Shown here: positions 43,074-51,530 of the stretch, piece after piece
Numbering within the stretch: the first letter of the stretch is position 1
How the letters are laid out: the number at the start of each line of letters is the position of its first letter
Origin: Poindextera sp036494815
GTDB lineage: Bacteria > Pseudomonadota > Alphaproteobacteria > Caulobacterales > Caulobacteraceae
DNA length: 64,000 nucleotides
Direction: 5' to 3'
Assembly: GCA_036494815.1 (NCBI GenBank)
Contig: DASXNV010000060.1
Location: 1 to 64,000 of the forward strand
Made by a program: the position numbers and the translations under genes
Notes under the pieces: generated by a model
What the model was told of the DNA's origin: nothing
Databases searched by the model: none
Seen by the model: only the letters and a program-made list of their open reading frames with translations

Positions 43074-45481
43074 GGCGCCACCCGCAGCCGTGGGAGAGGG
43101 CTGATCTTGTCGTCCTCTGGCCCTGGCCATGGGGTTTCGATCAGGTGCGGCCACCAGGCGCTGGGCCGATCGCCAAAGCGCGCGCGTAGCTCGTCCAGGC
43201 GCCGCACGGAGGACTCTCGGCCCGAAAGCGCGACCAGGAGGTCCGGCATGGAGGCCAGGTCCAGCCGCGCCACCACGCTGTGGTTTCCGTGCTTGACCAG
43301 GAAGGCGCGTCCCTGAGCCGGCAAGGCGCGAACAAGCTCCAATTCGTGTTCGGTCAGGCCGAAACCGTTGCAGTAGTCCTCGCGCTGGGCGCGTGGGTTG
43401 GGCATGAAGATCTGGGTCGCCGCCTGCTCGATGATCGCCGAGGCGATGCGGCTGTCGAGCGCGTCGCGGGCGGACTGCGTGCCAAAGCCCAGGATCGCGT
43501 TGCGCTTGCGCAGGGTCTTCATCCAGTCGCGGATGCGCGCGGAAAACACCTCGTCGTCCAAGGCCTTCCAGCCCTCGTCGATCAGGATCAGGGTCGGCTC
43601 GCCGTCCAAGCGCTGCTCGACCCGGTGGAACAGGTACATCATGGCGGGCGTGCGAAGGACGGGATCTTCCAGCAGCGCGGTCATGTCGAAGCCGAGCGTG
43701 CGGGTGGAGGCGTCAAGCCGGTCGACCGGGTTATCGAACAGCCAGGCGTGCTCTCCCTTGCCGACCCAGGGAACCAGGCGCGAGGCCAGGTCGCCGTCCT
43801 GCGGTCGACGTGAGCCGGCGAGGAGCTCGCTGAAGTAGCGCAGGCGGCGGAAGCCCGGCTCCTGCTCGTAGTTAGCCACCACCGCCGCGGCTATGGTCGC
43901 CTCCTCTTCAGATGACGGACGCTCGCCCGGTTTGCACACCAAGCGGGCGATCAGGGCGCGCAGGAACGCCCGATCCGCCGGCGATCCTTCGTTCTGCAGA
44001 GGATTGAAGCCGGTGGCCTCGCCGGGACGCAGGACAGCGTAGTGGCCGCCCACCGCTCGCAGAAAAATCTCCGCGCCGCGGTCCTTGTCGAAGAACACCG
44101 TGCGGGGACCGAAGCGGGCGGCCTGCGCCGCCAGGAAGTTCAGCACCACCGTCTTGCCCGAACCCGACGGCCCGATGATGGTGAAGTTGCCAAGGTCGCC
44201 GCGGTGGAAATTGAAGAAGTAGGGGGTGGCCGAGGTGGTCTCGAACACCGTCACCGCTTGTCCCCAATGGTTTCCGTCGGCCTGACCGATCGGAAAGCCA
44301 TGCAGGCTGGCGAAGCCGGCGAACGCGGCGGTGGAGACCAGGGCCCGGCGGGCCGAGTAGGACTCGTTGCCGGGGAACTGCGCCCAGAACGCGGGTTCCA
44401 AAGTCAGGGTCTCCCGCACCGGCACGGCGCCGATGTCAGCCAAGGCGGAGGCGCACTCGGCGGCCGCCCGATCCAGCGCCATCAGCGACGGGGCGCGCAC
44501 CAACAGGCTGAAATTGTGCTCGCCCATGGCGGAGCGACCGGACGACAGATCGTCCTTTGCCTCCACCAGACCGCGCTTCAGGCTCTGGGCGTCGTCATCC
44601 GCGGCCCGGAACCGGCGGAGCGCGAGGTCGATGCGCTCAGCGCCGGTCTGGCGGTCCACGAAGGCGAAGCTTTCCGACAGCGCCATCTCATAAGGCAGTC
44701 TCAGCAGGGCGTCGGTCATGCCCGGCTGAGCGCTGGGCGGATATTCCTTCAGCGCAAGGATGGCCGCGAACGACTTGTCGGCGCCGGCGCCCTTCTGCTC
44801 CAGCGCCTCGGCGCCGAAACTGGTGCGTTTGTAGGGGATATGCCGACCGACATCCCCGGTGGGGGCTAGAACCGGACGCAGTTCGCCATTGTAGAGCGCC
44901 GACAGCATCTCCAGCGGCTCCGAACAACGGCCGTGCGGCGTGTCGTAGCCGGCCAGCAGCCGGGGAGCGTAGGCCGAGAGACCCGCTTGCAGCGCCTCGC
45001 GCGCCGCGTCCAGCTCCCTCACTTCGCGCGCCAGGGCCGCTTCGCGTTCGTTGGGACCGAGCCCCCGCGAGAACAGCCCACCGGCGCGGTCAGCCCATCC
45101 CGCCTTGCCCTTGGCGGGGCGGCGCATGATGCTGATGAACAGGTTGTTGACGAACAGGCGCCGCGCTTCGATCCGCTCACGCCAGCGACGGTCGATCTCG
45201 GCGCAGACCGGGTCGGTGAACTCGGCCGACAGATCCACCAGAACCCTGCGTCGCAAGATATGGTGGTGGATCACGAAGCGGGAGCCGGCGACGGCCTTGA
45301 GGGCCGCATCGCGCATGGCTTGGCGATGGTTGAGGTCTGCGGTCTCGGCGGTTTCGAAGGCGAAGCCTTCGAGGTGCAGGCATTGCATAAGCCCGCCATC
45401 GCGCAGCACGACCGTCCGCTCGTTGTCGATCCGGCTGTAGGGCAGCCGGTCACCGGCCTTTTCCTCGCGGGCGCGCGCCAT
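43070..45481 (-). CDS. virB4: Type IV secretion ATPase VirB4
   Basis: 803 residues, normal for VirB4. An N-terminal CagE/TrbE domain is followed by a C-terminal ATPase with Walker A IGPSGSGKTVVLNF and Walker B-like PTLILIDEGWKALDDE, and further motifs LRKRNAILGFGTQSARDA and IFMPNPRAQREDY. It energises pilus biogenesis and interacts with VirB3, VirB6 and VirB11. The ATG at 45481 follows GAGG at good spacing. A longer frame to 45613 overlaps virB3 and is rejected. Confidence 0.95.
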   Translation of the reverse strand: MARAREEKAGDRLPYSRIDNERTVVLRDGGLMQCLHLEGFAFETAETADLNHRQAMRDAALKAVAGSRFVIHHHILRRRVLVDLSAEFTDPVCAEIDRRWRERIEARRLFVNNLFISIMRRPAKGKAGWADRAGGLFSRGLGPNEREAALAREVRELDAAREALQAGLSAYAPRLLAGYDTPHGRCSEPLEMLSALYNGELRPVLAPTGDVGRHIPYKRTSFGAEALEQKGAGADKSFAAILALKEYPPSAQPGMTDALLRLPYEMALSESFAFVDRQTGAERIDLALRRFRAADDDAQSLKRGLVEAKDDLSSGRSAMGEHNFSLLVRAPSLMALDRAAAECASALADIGAVPVRETLTLEPAFWAQFPGNESYSARRALVSTAAFAGFASLHGFPIGQADGNHWGQAVTVFETTSATPYFFNFHRGDLGNFTIIGPSGSGKTVVLNFLAAQAARFGPRTVFFDKDRGAEIFLRAVGGHYAVLRPGEATGFNPLQNEGSPADRAFLRALIARLVCKPGERPSSEEEATIAAAVVANYEQEPGFRRLRYFSELLAGSRRPQDGDLASRLVPWVGKGEHAWLFDNPVDRLDASTRTLGFDMTALLEDPVLRTPAMMYLFHRVEQRLDGEPTLILIDEGWKALDDEVFSARIRDWMKTLRKRNAILGFGTQSARDALDSRIASAIIEQAATQIFMPNPRAQREDYCNGFGLTEHELELVRALPAQGRAFLVKHGNHSVVARLDLASMPDLLVALSGRESSVRRLDELRARFGDRPSAWWPHLIETPWPGPEDDKISPLPRLRVAP

Positions 45482-45488
45482 CAAGGCC

Positions 45489-45773
45489 TCACGGATAATA
45501 GGTGTTGCAGCGGAATCGCCGCCAGTCGCGGTTTCGCGGGCACCGGCTTGTGCGAACCAGCCAGAGATCGAATATCCGGGGCTCGCGCAGGCACGCGAGA
45601 TAGCCGATGGCATGCGCCGCCAGGGCCACCGCGAACGCCCAGAACGATCGGGTGATCAGAAACGTCTCCGTCGTGATCACCCCATTGATGATGAAGAAGC
45701 TGAAGGTGACGCCCGCGAACATCTGCGGTTGGGTCAGGGCGCGGAAAACGGGTGCGCGGGACAGTTCGGTCAT
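45489..45773 (-). CDS. virB3: Type IV secretion inner-membrane protein VirB3
   Basis: 94 residues with an N terminus MTELSRAPVFRALTQPQMFA typical of VirB3, then one or two hydrophobic helices (~20-62) and a C-terminal LREPRIFDLWLVRT. It anchors VirB4 and is needed for pilus assembly. Four bases separate it from virB2, and seven from virB4. Confidence 0.9.
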   Translation of the reverse strand: MTELSRAPVFRALTQPQMFAGVTFSFFIINGVITTETFLITRSFWAFAVALAAHAIGYLACLREPRIFDLWLVRTSRCPRNRDWRRFRCNTYYP

Positions 45774-45777
45774 GGCG

Positions 45778-46074
45778 TCAGCCCGCGGCCGAACGAATGC
45801 CGCCAACAATGGTGGCGGCGCCGAACAGGACGAAACAGCCGACGATGACCGTCGCCCCATAGCGCCAGTTGATCCTGCCCGTAAGCATGAGGAAGCCGAC
45901 AACGGCCACGGCGATGACCGCCACACCGCTGGCGACCTCACCGAGCAGGGTGTCCTGTATCCAGGTGACGGCGCCGAGAATGGGCCCCCCGCCGGCAGGC
46001 GTGGCGGCCTGGGCGAAGGAGGGGAGGCTGGAGCCGACAAAGGCCGCGATGGGGATCGGGAGGAAGGGTTTCAT
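45778..46074 (-). CDS. virB2: Type IV secretion pilin VirB2
   Basis: 98 residues. A signal peptide ends at SFAQA. The mature protein has two hydrophobic helices (~40-62 and 74-93) around a short basic loop RINWRYG, as in VirB2/TrbC pilins. It polymerises into the external pilus or channel filament. It overlaps virB1 by four bases. Confidence 0.9.
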   Translation of the reverse strand: MKPFLPIPIAAFVGSSLPSFAQAATPAGGGPILGAVTWIQDTLLGEVASGVAVIAVAVVGFLMLTGRINWRYGATVIVGCFVLFGAATIVGGIRSAAG

Positions 46075-46709
46075 GGGTGTCCCTCAAGTCTTGGGGTGGG
46101 TGTCGAGGTGAGACTGCGTTCGGCCAGCCGGTCGAGGTTGGCGGCCACATAGGCCTGGGTCTCGCGGTAGGGCGGAACGCCCGCATGGCGCAGCACCGCG
46201 GTCGGGCCGGCGTTGTAGGCGGCGAGCGCAAGATCGATGCGCCCGTCGAACTGGTCCAGGAGGGTCCTGAGATAAGCGGCGCCGCCGTTCAGGTTCGCGA
46301 TCGGATCCCAAGGGTCGACGCGCAGCGCCCTGGCGGTCTGGGGCATGAGTTGCATGACCCCGATCGCCCCCGCCCGTGACACGGCGCCCGGCCGATAGCC
46401 CGACTCCTGCCGCGCGACGGTGTCGACCAGTTCCGGAGCCAGGCCGTATCGAGACGCCGCAGCCGCGGCGGCGGTCGCCATGGCGGGGGGTGTGGCGATA
46501 GGCGTGGCCGGCGGCTTGACAACATCGACCTGGCGTATGGCCCCGTCCGTCACTTCGAACACCTGGGCCGCCGCGGCGCCGGCTGACAAGGCCAAGATGA
46601 CCAGAACAATCGCGCCGGCGCCGGCGCGCAGGCGCGGTCCTGGGACAGCGCCTGCGGCCGGAGTCCAGGACGGCGAACCGTCCTGGATCGAATGGAAAAA
46701 AGACCGCAT
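46071..46709 (-). CDS. virB1: Lytic transglycosylase VirB1
   Basis: 212 residues from the ATG at 46709. An N-terminal hydrophobic segment (~30-48) acts as a signal or anchor. The soluble lytic transglycosylase domain has the catalytic Glu in ARQESGYRPGAVSRAGAIG and then VMQLMP, ANLNGGAAYLR and LALAAYNAGP. It cuts murein locally so the secretion apparatus can be inserted. It starts eight bases after the stop of the TIGR03118-type lipoprotein gene, which suggests cotranscription. Confidence 0.88.
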   Translation of the reverse strand: MRSFFHSIQDGSPSWTPAAGAVPGPRLRAGAGAIVLVILALSAGAAAAQVFEVTDGAIRQVDVVKPPATPIATPPAMATAAAAAASRYGLAPELVDTVARQESGYRPGAVSRAGAIGVMQLMPQTARALRVDPWDPIANLNGGAAYLRTLLDQFDGRIDLALAAYNAGPTAVLRHAGVPPYRETQAYVAANLDRLAERSLTSTPTPRLEGHP

Positions 46710-46716
46710 CGGCGCC

Positions 46717-48009
46717 CTAGTAGGTGGATGGCGGCGGCGAGGCTGGCGTGGTGGTCGATGACGCCAGGGAGATGGCCCCATAGAGCCCCTGAGTTTTCAT
46801 GTCAGGCGCGGCGGCGTAGTAGAGGGTGCTGGCCGACTGGTTTAGCGCGCCGTTGCCGAAGGCCAGGCCCCACAGCCCCGGAATATGGACAGCCTTGCCG
46901 GTGGCGTTGTCGGTGAGCGTTCCCAGCATCTTGCCCGTGCTCGGATCGAACACGTTGATCCGTCCGTCGCCGAAATTGCCTACCAGCAGATCGCCGCCGA
47001 AGGAGCCGAAGTTCGCGGGCGCCATCGCCATGCCCCAGGGCGCGTTGAGCGCGCCGCCAGTCGGGATGAGTTCCTTGACCAACGTACCGGTGCCGTCGAA
47101 CACGTCCACCATGCCGAGGCCCGCGCCATCGACTTCGGGACCCGGGCCGGATGGCTGCTCGGCATAGGAGACATAGATCAAGTTGCCGATCGTCTGGACG
47201 CCGAATGGGGCGTAACCCTTGGGCAGGTTCGGGTCCTTAAAGCTTCCGGCGAACGCCGTGGTGTTCGATTTGAAGCTGGAGTCGAACACATCCACCACGC
47301 CATGGGCGAAGTCGGCCGCCAGAAGGAAGGTCGCGTTCGACGACTGGGTATAGATCCCGAGCCCGGTGAAGACGTCGCCTTGGGCGCTGCCGTCGAATTC
47401 GGTGATCGCGGTATTGCCCGTCGACCATGCCGAGATGGTGCCGCCGGTGCCGTCGAAGATGAAGAGGGCAGGGCCCGCGCCGGCCGAAAATCCGGTCCCG
47501 GGCGTGCAGGACGCCGCCGCGATGGTGGAGCAGTTGATGGTGTTGATGTTGGCCACGATGCCGGTCGGACCCGCGGCGCCGCCGCTGGCGTTGGCCGGGA
47601 TCGCGACGGCAGGCTGTTGCGACGACGGAATCAGAGCGCCATTGCCGTCATAGAGCGACGACAGGTTGGTCGCGTGATCGTTCACCCACACCGCCGATCC
47701 CGGCGCGAAGGCGATGCCCCAGCCGTGGGAGAGATTGGGATCCAGGCTCGGATTTTGGGTCTGGGGGATGGTGAAGCTGCTGCTGTCACCCGAGGCGATG
47801 GTGTTGCTGGGGAGCGTGTCCACCGTGCCTGCGGCCGTGTTTGACACCAGCGCAGTGTTGATGAACGAGGATGCGGTGGCCGGCGGAGCCGGCGTGGACG
47901 CGCCGGGCATGCCTGACGAGGATCCGCCGCCACCGCCGCCGCAGGCGGCCAACGCCAGGGCGCTGACACCCATCGTCATCCAAGCCAGATAGGAACGATT
48001 TTTCCTCAT
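46717..48009 (-). CDS. TIGR03118-type secreted lipoprotein (beta-propeller-like)
   Basis: 430 residues. The signal ends in a lipobox LAAC followed by a Gly/Ser-rich spacer, so it is lipid anchored. The remainder resembles the TIGR03118 family: repeated strands with NHL/propeller-like motifs such as LSHGWGIAFAPGSAVWVNDHATN, AGPALFIFDGTGGTISAW and IHIPGLWGLAFGN. Those proteins have no proven activity. The ATG at 48009 follows AAGGTGG. It precedes virB1 with a seven-base gap and has an ECF-promoter-like motif upstream. Whether it is a secretion substrate, a surface protein or a scaffold is unknown. Confidence 0.78.
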   Translation of the reverse strand: MRKNRSYLAWMTMGVSALALAACGGGGGGSSSGMPGASTPAPPATASSFINTALVSNTAAGTVDTLPSNTIASGDSSSFTIPQTQNPSLDPNLSHGWGIAFAPGSAVWVNDHATNLSSLYDGNGALIPSSQQPAVAIPANASGGAAGPTGIVANINTINCSTIAAASCTPGTGFSAGAGPALFIFDGTGGTISAWSTGNTAITEFDGSAQGDVFTGLGIYTQSSNATFLLAADFAHGVVDVFDSSFKSNTTAFAGSFKDPNLPKGYAPFGVQTIGNLIYVSYAEQPSGPGPEVDGAGLGMVDVFDGTGTLVKELIPTGGALNAPWGMAMAPANFGSFGGDLLVGNFGDGRINVFDPSTGKMLGTLTDNATGKAVHIPGLWGLAFGNGALNQSASTLYYAAAPDMKTQGLYGAISLASSTTTPASPPPSTY

Positions 48010-48063
48010 ACGCCACCTTTTCCGTTCGTCGGGAGACGCCCTTGCACCTCGCCTGATCCCTGA

Positions 48064-48091
48064 GTGCCAACGGCCGTCCGGGACGTTCAAA
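48064..48091 (-). promoter_or_regulatory. ECF-type promoter candidate before the lipoprotein/virB segment
   Basis: On the minus strand, TTTGAAC at 48091-48085 is followed after 16 bases by the G and then CAC at 48066-48064 (GGCAC). The same layout, TTTGAAC-N16-GACAC, lies before the sigma gene at 51526-51499. A start site near 48055 would give a leader of about 46 bases. The two matched motifs are seen, and recognition by the local sigma factor is inferred. Confidence 0.4.
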
Positions 48092-48113
48092 ACGGCGGAG
48101 AAAAATCTGGCGG

Positions 48114-48899
48114 TCAGAAAAAGCCGGTCACGCTGACGGACAATGCGCTAGATTTCTGCCGGTATTCGACTGGATACTGAACCTGGGGCGTTGTTGCGGT
48201 CCAAGATAACTGGACCTCGCCGCGACGAAACTGCCAAGCGGCTCCGGTGTTCAGGTCATAGCGTTCGCGGCCGGCGCTCGAATCTGTCGAGCCGCCGATC
48301 GGCGTCAAGGCGCCTATATGGCCGAAAAGGCGGAGCCTGTTCATCGGCCGCAGAGTCGCTGTAACGTCGAGATAGGCCGTTCTGAAGTTCTGACCAAGAT
48401 ATTCAGGCGAGATATACAGCCGGGCGCTGACATCACGTATCGAGAGGCCAGTATAAAATTCGCTGTATTCAATTTTCGATCGTCTGGTGTAGGTCTGTGC
48501 AAGGCCAGAATAGGTCACGCCCTGCATTTGGCGTCGCAACATCTGCATAGGCAGGTATTGAATGATGTGAGAATTGGTTGCGCCGATATCCCAGCCCAGT
48601 CCGGCCGCTGTTTCTCCGGCCAAGCCGGCATAGGCGATATAGCCGAGTCCCTGGACGCCATCGCGCGCGGTTTCGCCGCCTATTACGGACGCCCCGGCAT
48701 AGGCGCCGCTGGAATGATCATAAGACAGGCTGAGCCGCAGGTCAGGCTCGCCATCGGTCATGGCGACGCCACGAAGCCTGTATTGAGACTCCAAGGTCGC
48801 ACTAGAAACAAGCTGAGCCCTGGCGGTGCTCGCAGTCGCCAAGCTCAGGGAAAGGATTATTGAAACGGCGAGCGAGACACCGTGAGCGAGCGGCCTCAC
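48114..48899 (-). CDS. Gcw_chp (TIGR02001)-type outer-membrane protein
   Basis: 261 residues from a GTG at 48899. A signal peptide (hydrophobic to ASTARA) is followed by LESQYRLRGVAMTDGEPDLRLSLSYDHSSGAYAG, the hallmark of the Gcw_chp/TorF-like putative porin family. Alternating strands and a C-terminal FF complete a small beta barrel. Transport role is unproven. The start lies just after the protease stop, so it is probably translationally coupled, and no good ribosome site is visible. Confidence 0.78.
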   Translation of the reverse strand: MRPLAHGVSLAVSIILSLSLATASTARAQLVSSATLESQYRLRGVAMTDGEPDLRLSLSYDHSSGAYAGASVIGGETARDGVQGLGYIAYAGLAGETAAGLGWDIGATNSHIIQYLPMQMLRRQMQGVTYSGLAQTYTRRSKIEYSEFYTGLSIRDVSARLYISPEYLGQNFRTAYLDVTATLRPMNRLRLFGHIGALTPIGGSTDSSAGRERYDLNTGAAWQFRRGEVQLSWTATTPQVQYPVEYRQKSSALSVSVTGFF

Positions 48900-48903
48900 A
48901 TCA

Positions 48904-50178
48904 TTAATTTGCGACCGACAAGAACCCGTGCGGCCGGGCGCAACTGCAGTTGCACGGCGCCTGCTTCTGCAAAAGCGTCGCGCATGCATCGATCGTATCA
49001 CTTTGAGAGGCGACGATCAGCGTCGCCGCGCCCCCGCCCAGCGGCGCGCGCTGGCGCATCAGGGCGAAAAGGCCGCTCACATGCGCCGCGGCGTAGGAAC
49101 TGCCGTTCACCAGGAACCATCGGCCGCCTGGTTCGGTGGTGGGCACATCGCGCCCGGGGGCTCGGAAAACGCCTGGAACAGGGGGGCCTGTCGCTTCGTC
49201 AAGTACGGCCACCACCCCCTTGTGCGAGGCGGGAAACCCTCCGCCAGGCAGGTCGCGATCATAGGCGGCCACAACCACGATGTCGTGGTCGAGCGCCACG
49301 TCCAACAGCTTGCCGAGCAGAAGGTCTGGGGGCCCGCTGAGGCTCATATTGATGACCTGGGCCTTGTGGCGGATCGCGAAATCAAGGGCGCCCGCAAGGC
49401 TGAGGCTGTCACAGGTCGTCGGCGCGCTGTCCGTGGCGGCGCCAGGCTTGGCCTTCTCTTGTCGACACGCACGCAAGCCCATCAGACGGGCCTGCGGCGC
49501 CACGCCGGCTATGCCCAGGCCGTTATCCGCCCGCGCCGCAATGATCCCCGCCACACCTGTGCCATGGCTTTCGGGCCCGGCGGGCCGGTCGGGCGCGAAA
49601 TTCTGAATAACCTCGACCTGACCCGCCAAATCCGGATGGTCCTTATCGATCATGCTGTCGATGACCGCGACCCGGACGTTGCGGCCCGTTGAGATCTGGT
49701 GGAGCTCAGCCAATCGCCATTCGCGCGCGGCAGGCTGCACGCGATAGAGCGGGTCGTTGTGTGTCGGCAGCTCCCCTTGCCCGCGATAGATGTGCAGGGG
49801 TTCTGACCAGGAGACACTCGGATCCCGGGCGAGCCGCACCGCCGCCTCTTCGGTCGACTGATCGGGCGGTACGGCCATCACGTAACAGTCCACGCCAAGG
49901 AGCGGCATCGGCCATTCGTTGACGAGGGAGACGCCCTGCTCATGCGCAATACGCAGGGCGATGCGCCAGCGGGCGCCCCGGCTCTCGCTGTCACCGTAGC
50001 TTCCGGCATAGCTCGCATTGGGCCGATAATGCGGCGGGGCCATCCGCAGCATGACGAGAATTTGGCGCTCGGGGAGGGCCGTCCCCGGGTTGGCGTCGGG
50101 GCTCTGGGCCGCGGCGAGGCCCATCCACGCCAGCAGCGCGGCAAGGCCTAGCATGAGGCTTCGCGGGAAGATCGGCAT
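48904..50178 (-). CDS. Secreted subtilisin-like serine protease (S8)
   Basis: 424 residues. A signal peptide (MPIFPRSLMLGLAALLAWMG, cleaved near AAA) is followed by an I9-like propeptide (~40-130, ending VSWSEPLHIYRG) and the catalytic domain. The triad is Asp174 in VAVIDSMID, His205 in ESHGTGVAGI and Ser361 in NGSSYAAAHVSG. A Cys-rich end (CATLLQKQAPCNCSC) may form disulfides. The ATG at 50178 starts seven bases after the anti-sigma stop. It may process envelope proteins or the anti-sigma factor. That link is inferred from gene order. Confidence 0.85.
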   Translation of the reverse strand: MPIFPRSLMLGLAALLAWMGLAAAQSPDANPGTALPERQILVMLRMAPPHYRPNASYAGSYGDSESRGARWRIALRIAHEQGVSLVNEWPMPLLGVDCYVMAVPPDQSTEEAAVRLARDPSVSWSEPLHIYRGQGELPTHNDPLYRVQPAAREWRLAELHQISTGRNVRVAVIDSMIDKDHPDLAGQVEVIQNFAPDRPAGPESHGTGVAGIIAARADNGLGIAGVAPQARLMGLRACRQEKAKPGAATDSAPTTCDSLSLAGALDFAIRHKAQVINMSLSGPPDLLLGKLLDVALDHDIVVVAAYDRDLPGGGFPASHKGVVAVLDEATGPPVPGVFRAPGRDVPTTEPGGRWFLVNGSSYAAAHVSGLFALMRQRAPLGGGAATLIVASQSDTIDACATLLQKQAPCNCSCARPHGFLSVAN

Positions 50179-50185
50179 CACCAGC

Positions 50186-50860
50186 TCACTCAGCGTCCAC
50201 GGGTTCGGCCAGGACGACCTGCGCCAGCCGTTGCAGCCTTGTGAGCGTAGCTGCCCGCCCGGCGGCGGGGACGTGGAGCATGTAAGCGTCAGCCGGCGTC
50301 GGACCATCCACAAGGCGGGCGCCATTGGATTTGAGGATCGCTCGCAAGTCCTTCTCCGGCGTATCGGGGCGGAAGATCACCACGATATTGGCTGCCCTGC
50401 TCGACGGCGCGCCCCCGAGGGTGTGGTATTGGGCAGGATGGGAGGGGAGCCAGATGGTCACGCCCATGATCAGCAAAAGGCAGAACTGTCCCGCGACCGC
50501 CCAGCGTAGCCAAGGCGTCTGCGATCGCCGCGAGCGAGCGGCCATTGGCGGGCGGGCGAATAGTCGCTGGCGCCAAGCCCTGAAGGATAGGCCTGATCGG
50601 GACTCCCGATCGATTTGCTGGCTGGCCAGCATCCAGCCGTGCTCCACGCCGGCTAAGCCAGCCTCGATCGGCAGATCGCCAATCCCCGCAGCCAGACGGC
50701 GTTCGTCCTGCAGTTCGGCCTGGCATTCGGCGCAAAGGCTCAAATGCGCCCTGACACGGTCGTGTTCAGGCGCGCTCAGATCACCCGCCAGATACCACGG
50801 CAGCAGCAGCAGGATGTCCTGGTGGCGATCACCGGACAATTGAATGATGCGTCCTGTCAT
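50186..50860 (-). CDS. Anti-sigma factor with zinc-type HxxxCxxC motif
   Basis: 224 residues. The N-terminal cytosolic anti-sigma domain has HLSLCAEC (H-x3-C-x2-C), the usual zinc or redox site. One transmembrane helix (~120-140, AVAGQFCLLLIMGVTIWL) follows. The periplasmic C-terminal domain (~150-224) reads NIVVIFRPDTPEKDLRAILK, then RLVDGPTPADAYMLHVP, and is predicted to be a ferredoxin-like fold like the inhibitory propeptides of S8 proteases. It should hold the sigma factor until an envelope signal releases it. Seven bases separate it from each neighbour. Confidence 0.83.
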   Translation of the reverse strand: MTGRIIQLSGDRHQDILLLLPWYLAGDLSAPEHDRVRAHLSLCAECQAELQDERRLAAGIGDLPIEAGLAGVEHGWMLASQQIDRESRSGLSFRAWRQRLFARPPMAARSRRSQTPWLRWAVAGQFCLLLIMGVTIWLPSHPAQYHTLGGAPSSRAANIVVIFRPDTPEKDLRAILKSNGARLVDGPTPADAYMLHVPAAGRAATLTRLQRLAQVVLAEPVDAE

Positions 50861-50867
50861 GTCGCCC

Positions 50868-51473
50868 TCAGAGCCAATCCGTCAGGCGGCCGGACAGCGC
50901 CGTCTTCAGATGCCGCCGGGCGTGGAACATCCGCGTCTTAACCGTGTCCACCGGGCAGGACATTATCTCCGCGATTTCCTTGTAGCCCATCTCATGGAAG
51001 TAGGTCAGGTCGACCACGGCTCGGTGATCGGCCGACAATCCGCTGACCGCGTCGAGCAGCACCCTCTGCGTCTCAAGCCGTCCCAACAGCTGTTCAGGGC
51101 CAGCCTCGTCGCTCGCGCGGGTCTCGGCGGCCTTGTCTTCCGTAGGTTCGTCCAGACGTGCGCGCGCCCTCAGGGCCTTGCGATAGGCGATCGCGAAGAT
51201 CCAGGTCGATAATTTGCTCGCGCCGCTATAGCTATCGGGCCGGCGCCACACGGCCATCAAGGTGTCGTTGAGCGCCTCTTCGACAGCCTCCCGCTTGCGC
51301 AACAGATTGGAGAGAAACCGCGTCAATCTTGGATGATAGAGCCGGTACAGTTCCTCGAACGCACGCCGATCTCCATCCACCACACGACGGATCAGGCGCG
51401 CCTCATCAGGAGGGTTCGCCAATGCGATCACCCTTATCCCGCCATCCGTGGCGGCGCGTTGGCTGCGTATCAT
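50868..51473 (-). CDS. ECF RNA polymerase sigma factor
   Basis: 201 residues from the ATG at 51473 (AAAGGGG upstream). A GTG at 51479 would add two. Region 2 is AFEELYRLYHPRLTRFLSNL with the -10 recognition part ALNDTLMAVWRRPDSY and TWIFAIAYRKAL. Region 4 has DLTYFHEMGYKEIAEIMSCPVDTVKTRMFHARRHLK. It is a compact group IV sigma factor with no region 1 or 3. It heads a minus-strand run of 13 genes to virB11, and its anti-sigma factor is the next gene. Confidence 0.92.
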   Translation of the reverse strand: MIRSQRAATDGGIRVIALANPPDEARLIRRVVDGDRRAFEELYRLYHPRLTRFLSNLLRKREAVEEALNDTLMAVWRRPDSYSGASKLSTWIFAIAYRKALRARARLDEPTEDKAAETRASDEAGPEQLLGRLETQRVLLDAVSGLSADHRAVVDLTYFHEMGYKEIAEIMSCPVDTVKTRMFHARRHLKTALSGRLTDWL

Positions 51474-51498
51474 TCGCACCCCCTTTCACGGACGGTAG

Positions 51499-51526
51499 GT
51501 GTCGGCCAAGGTTGATTGGGTTCAAA
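51499..51526 (-). promoter_or_regulatory. ECF-type promoter candidate before the sigma gene
   Basis: TTTGAAC at 51526-51520, 16 bases, then GACAC with CAC at 51501-51499, 26 bases before the sigma ATG. It matches the motif before the lipoprotein gene and fits autoregulation, which is usual for ECF operons. A nearby palindrome (TGGGTT-CA-AACCCA, 51517-51530) overlaps the -35 part. Confidence 0.4.
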
Positions 51527-51530
51527 CCCA

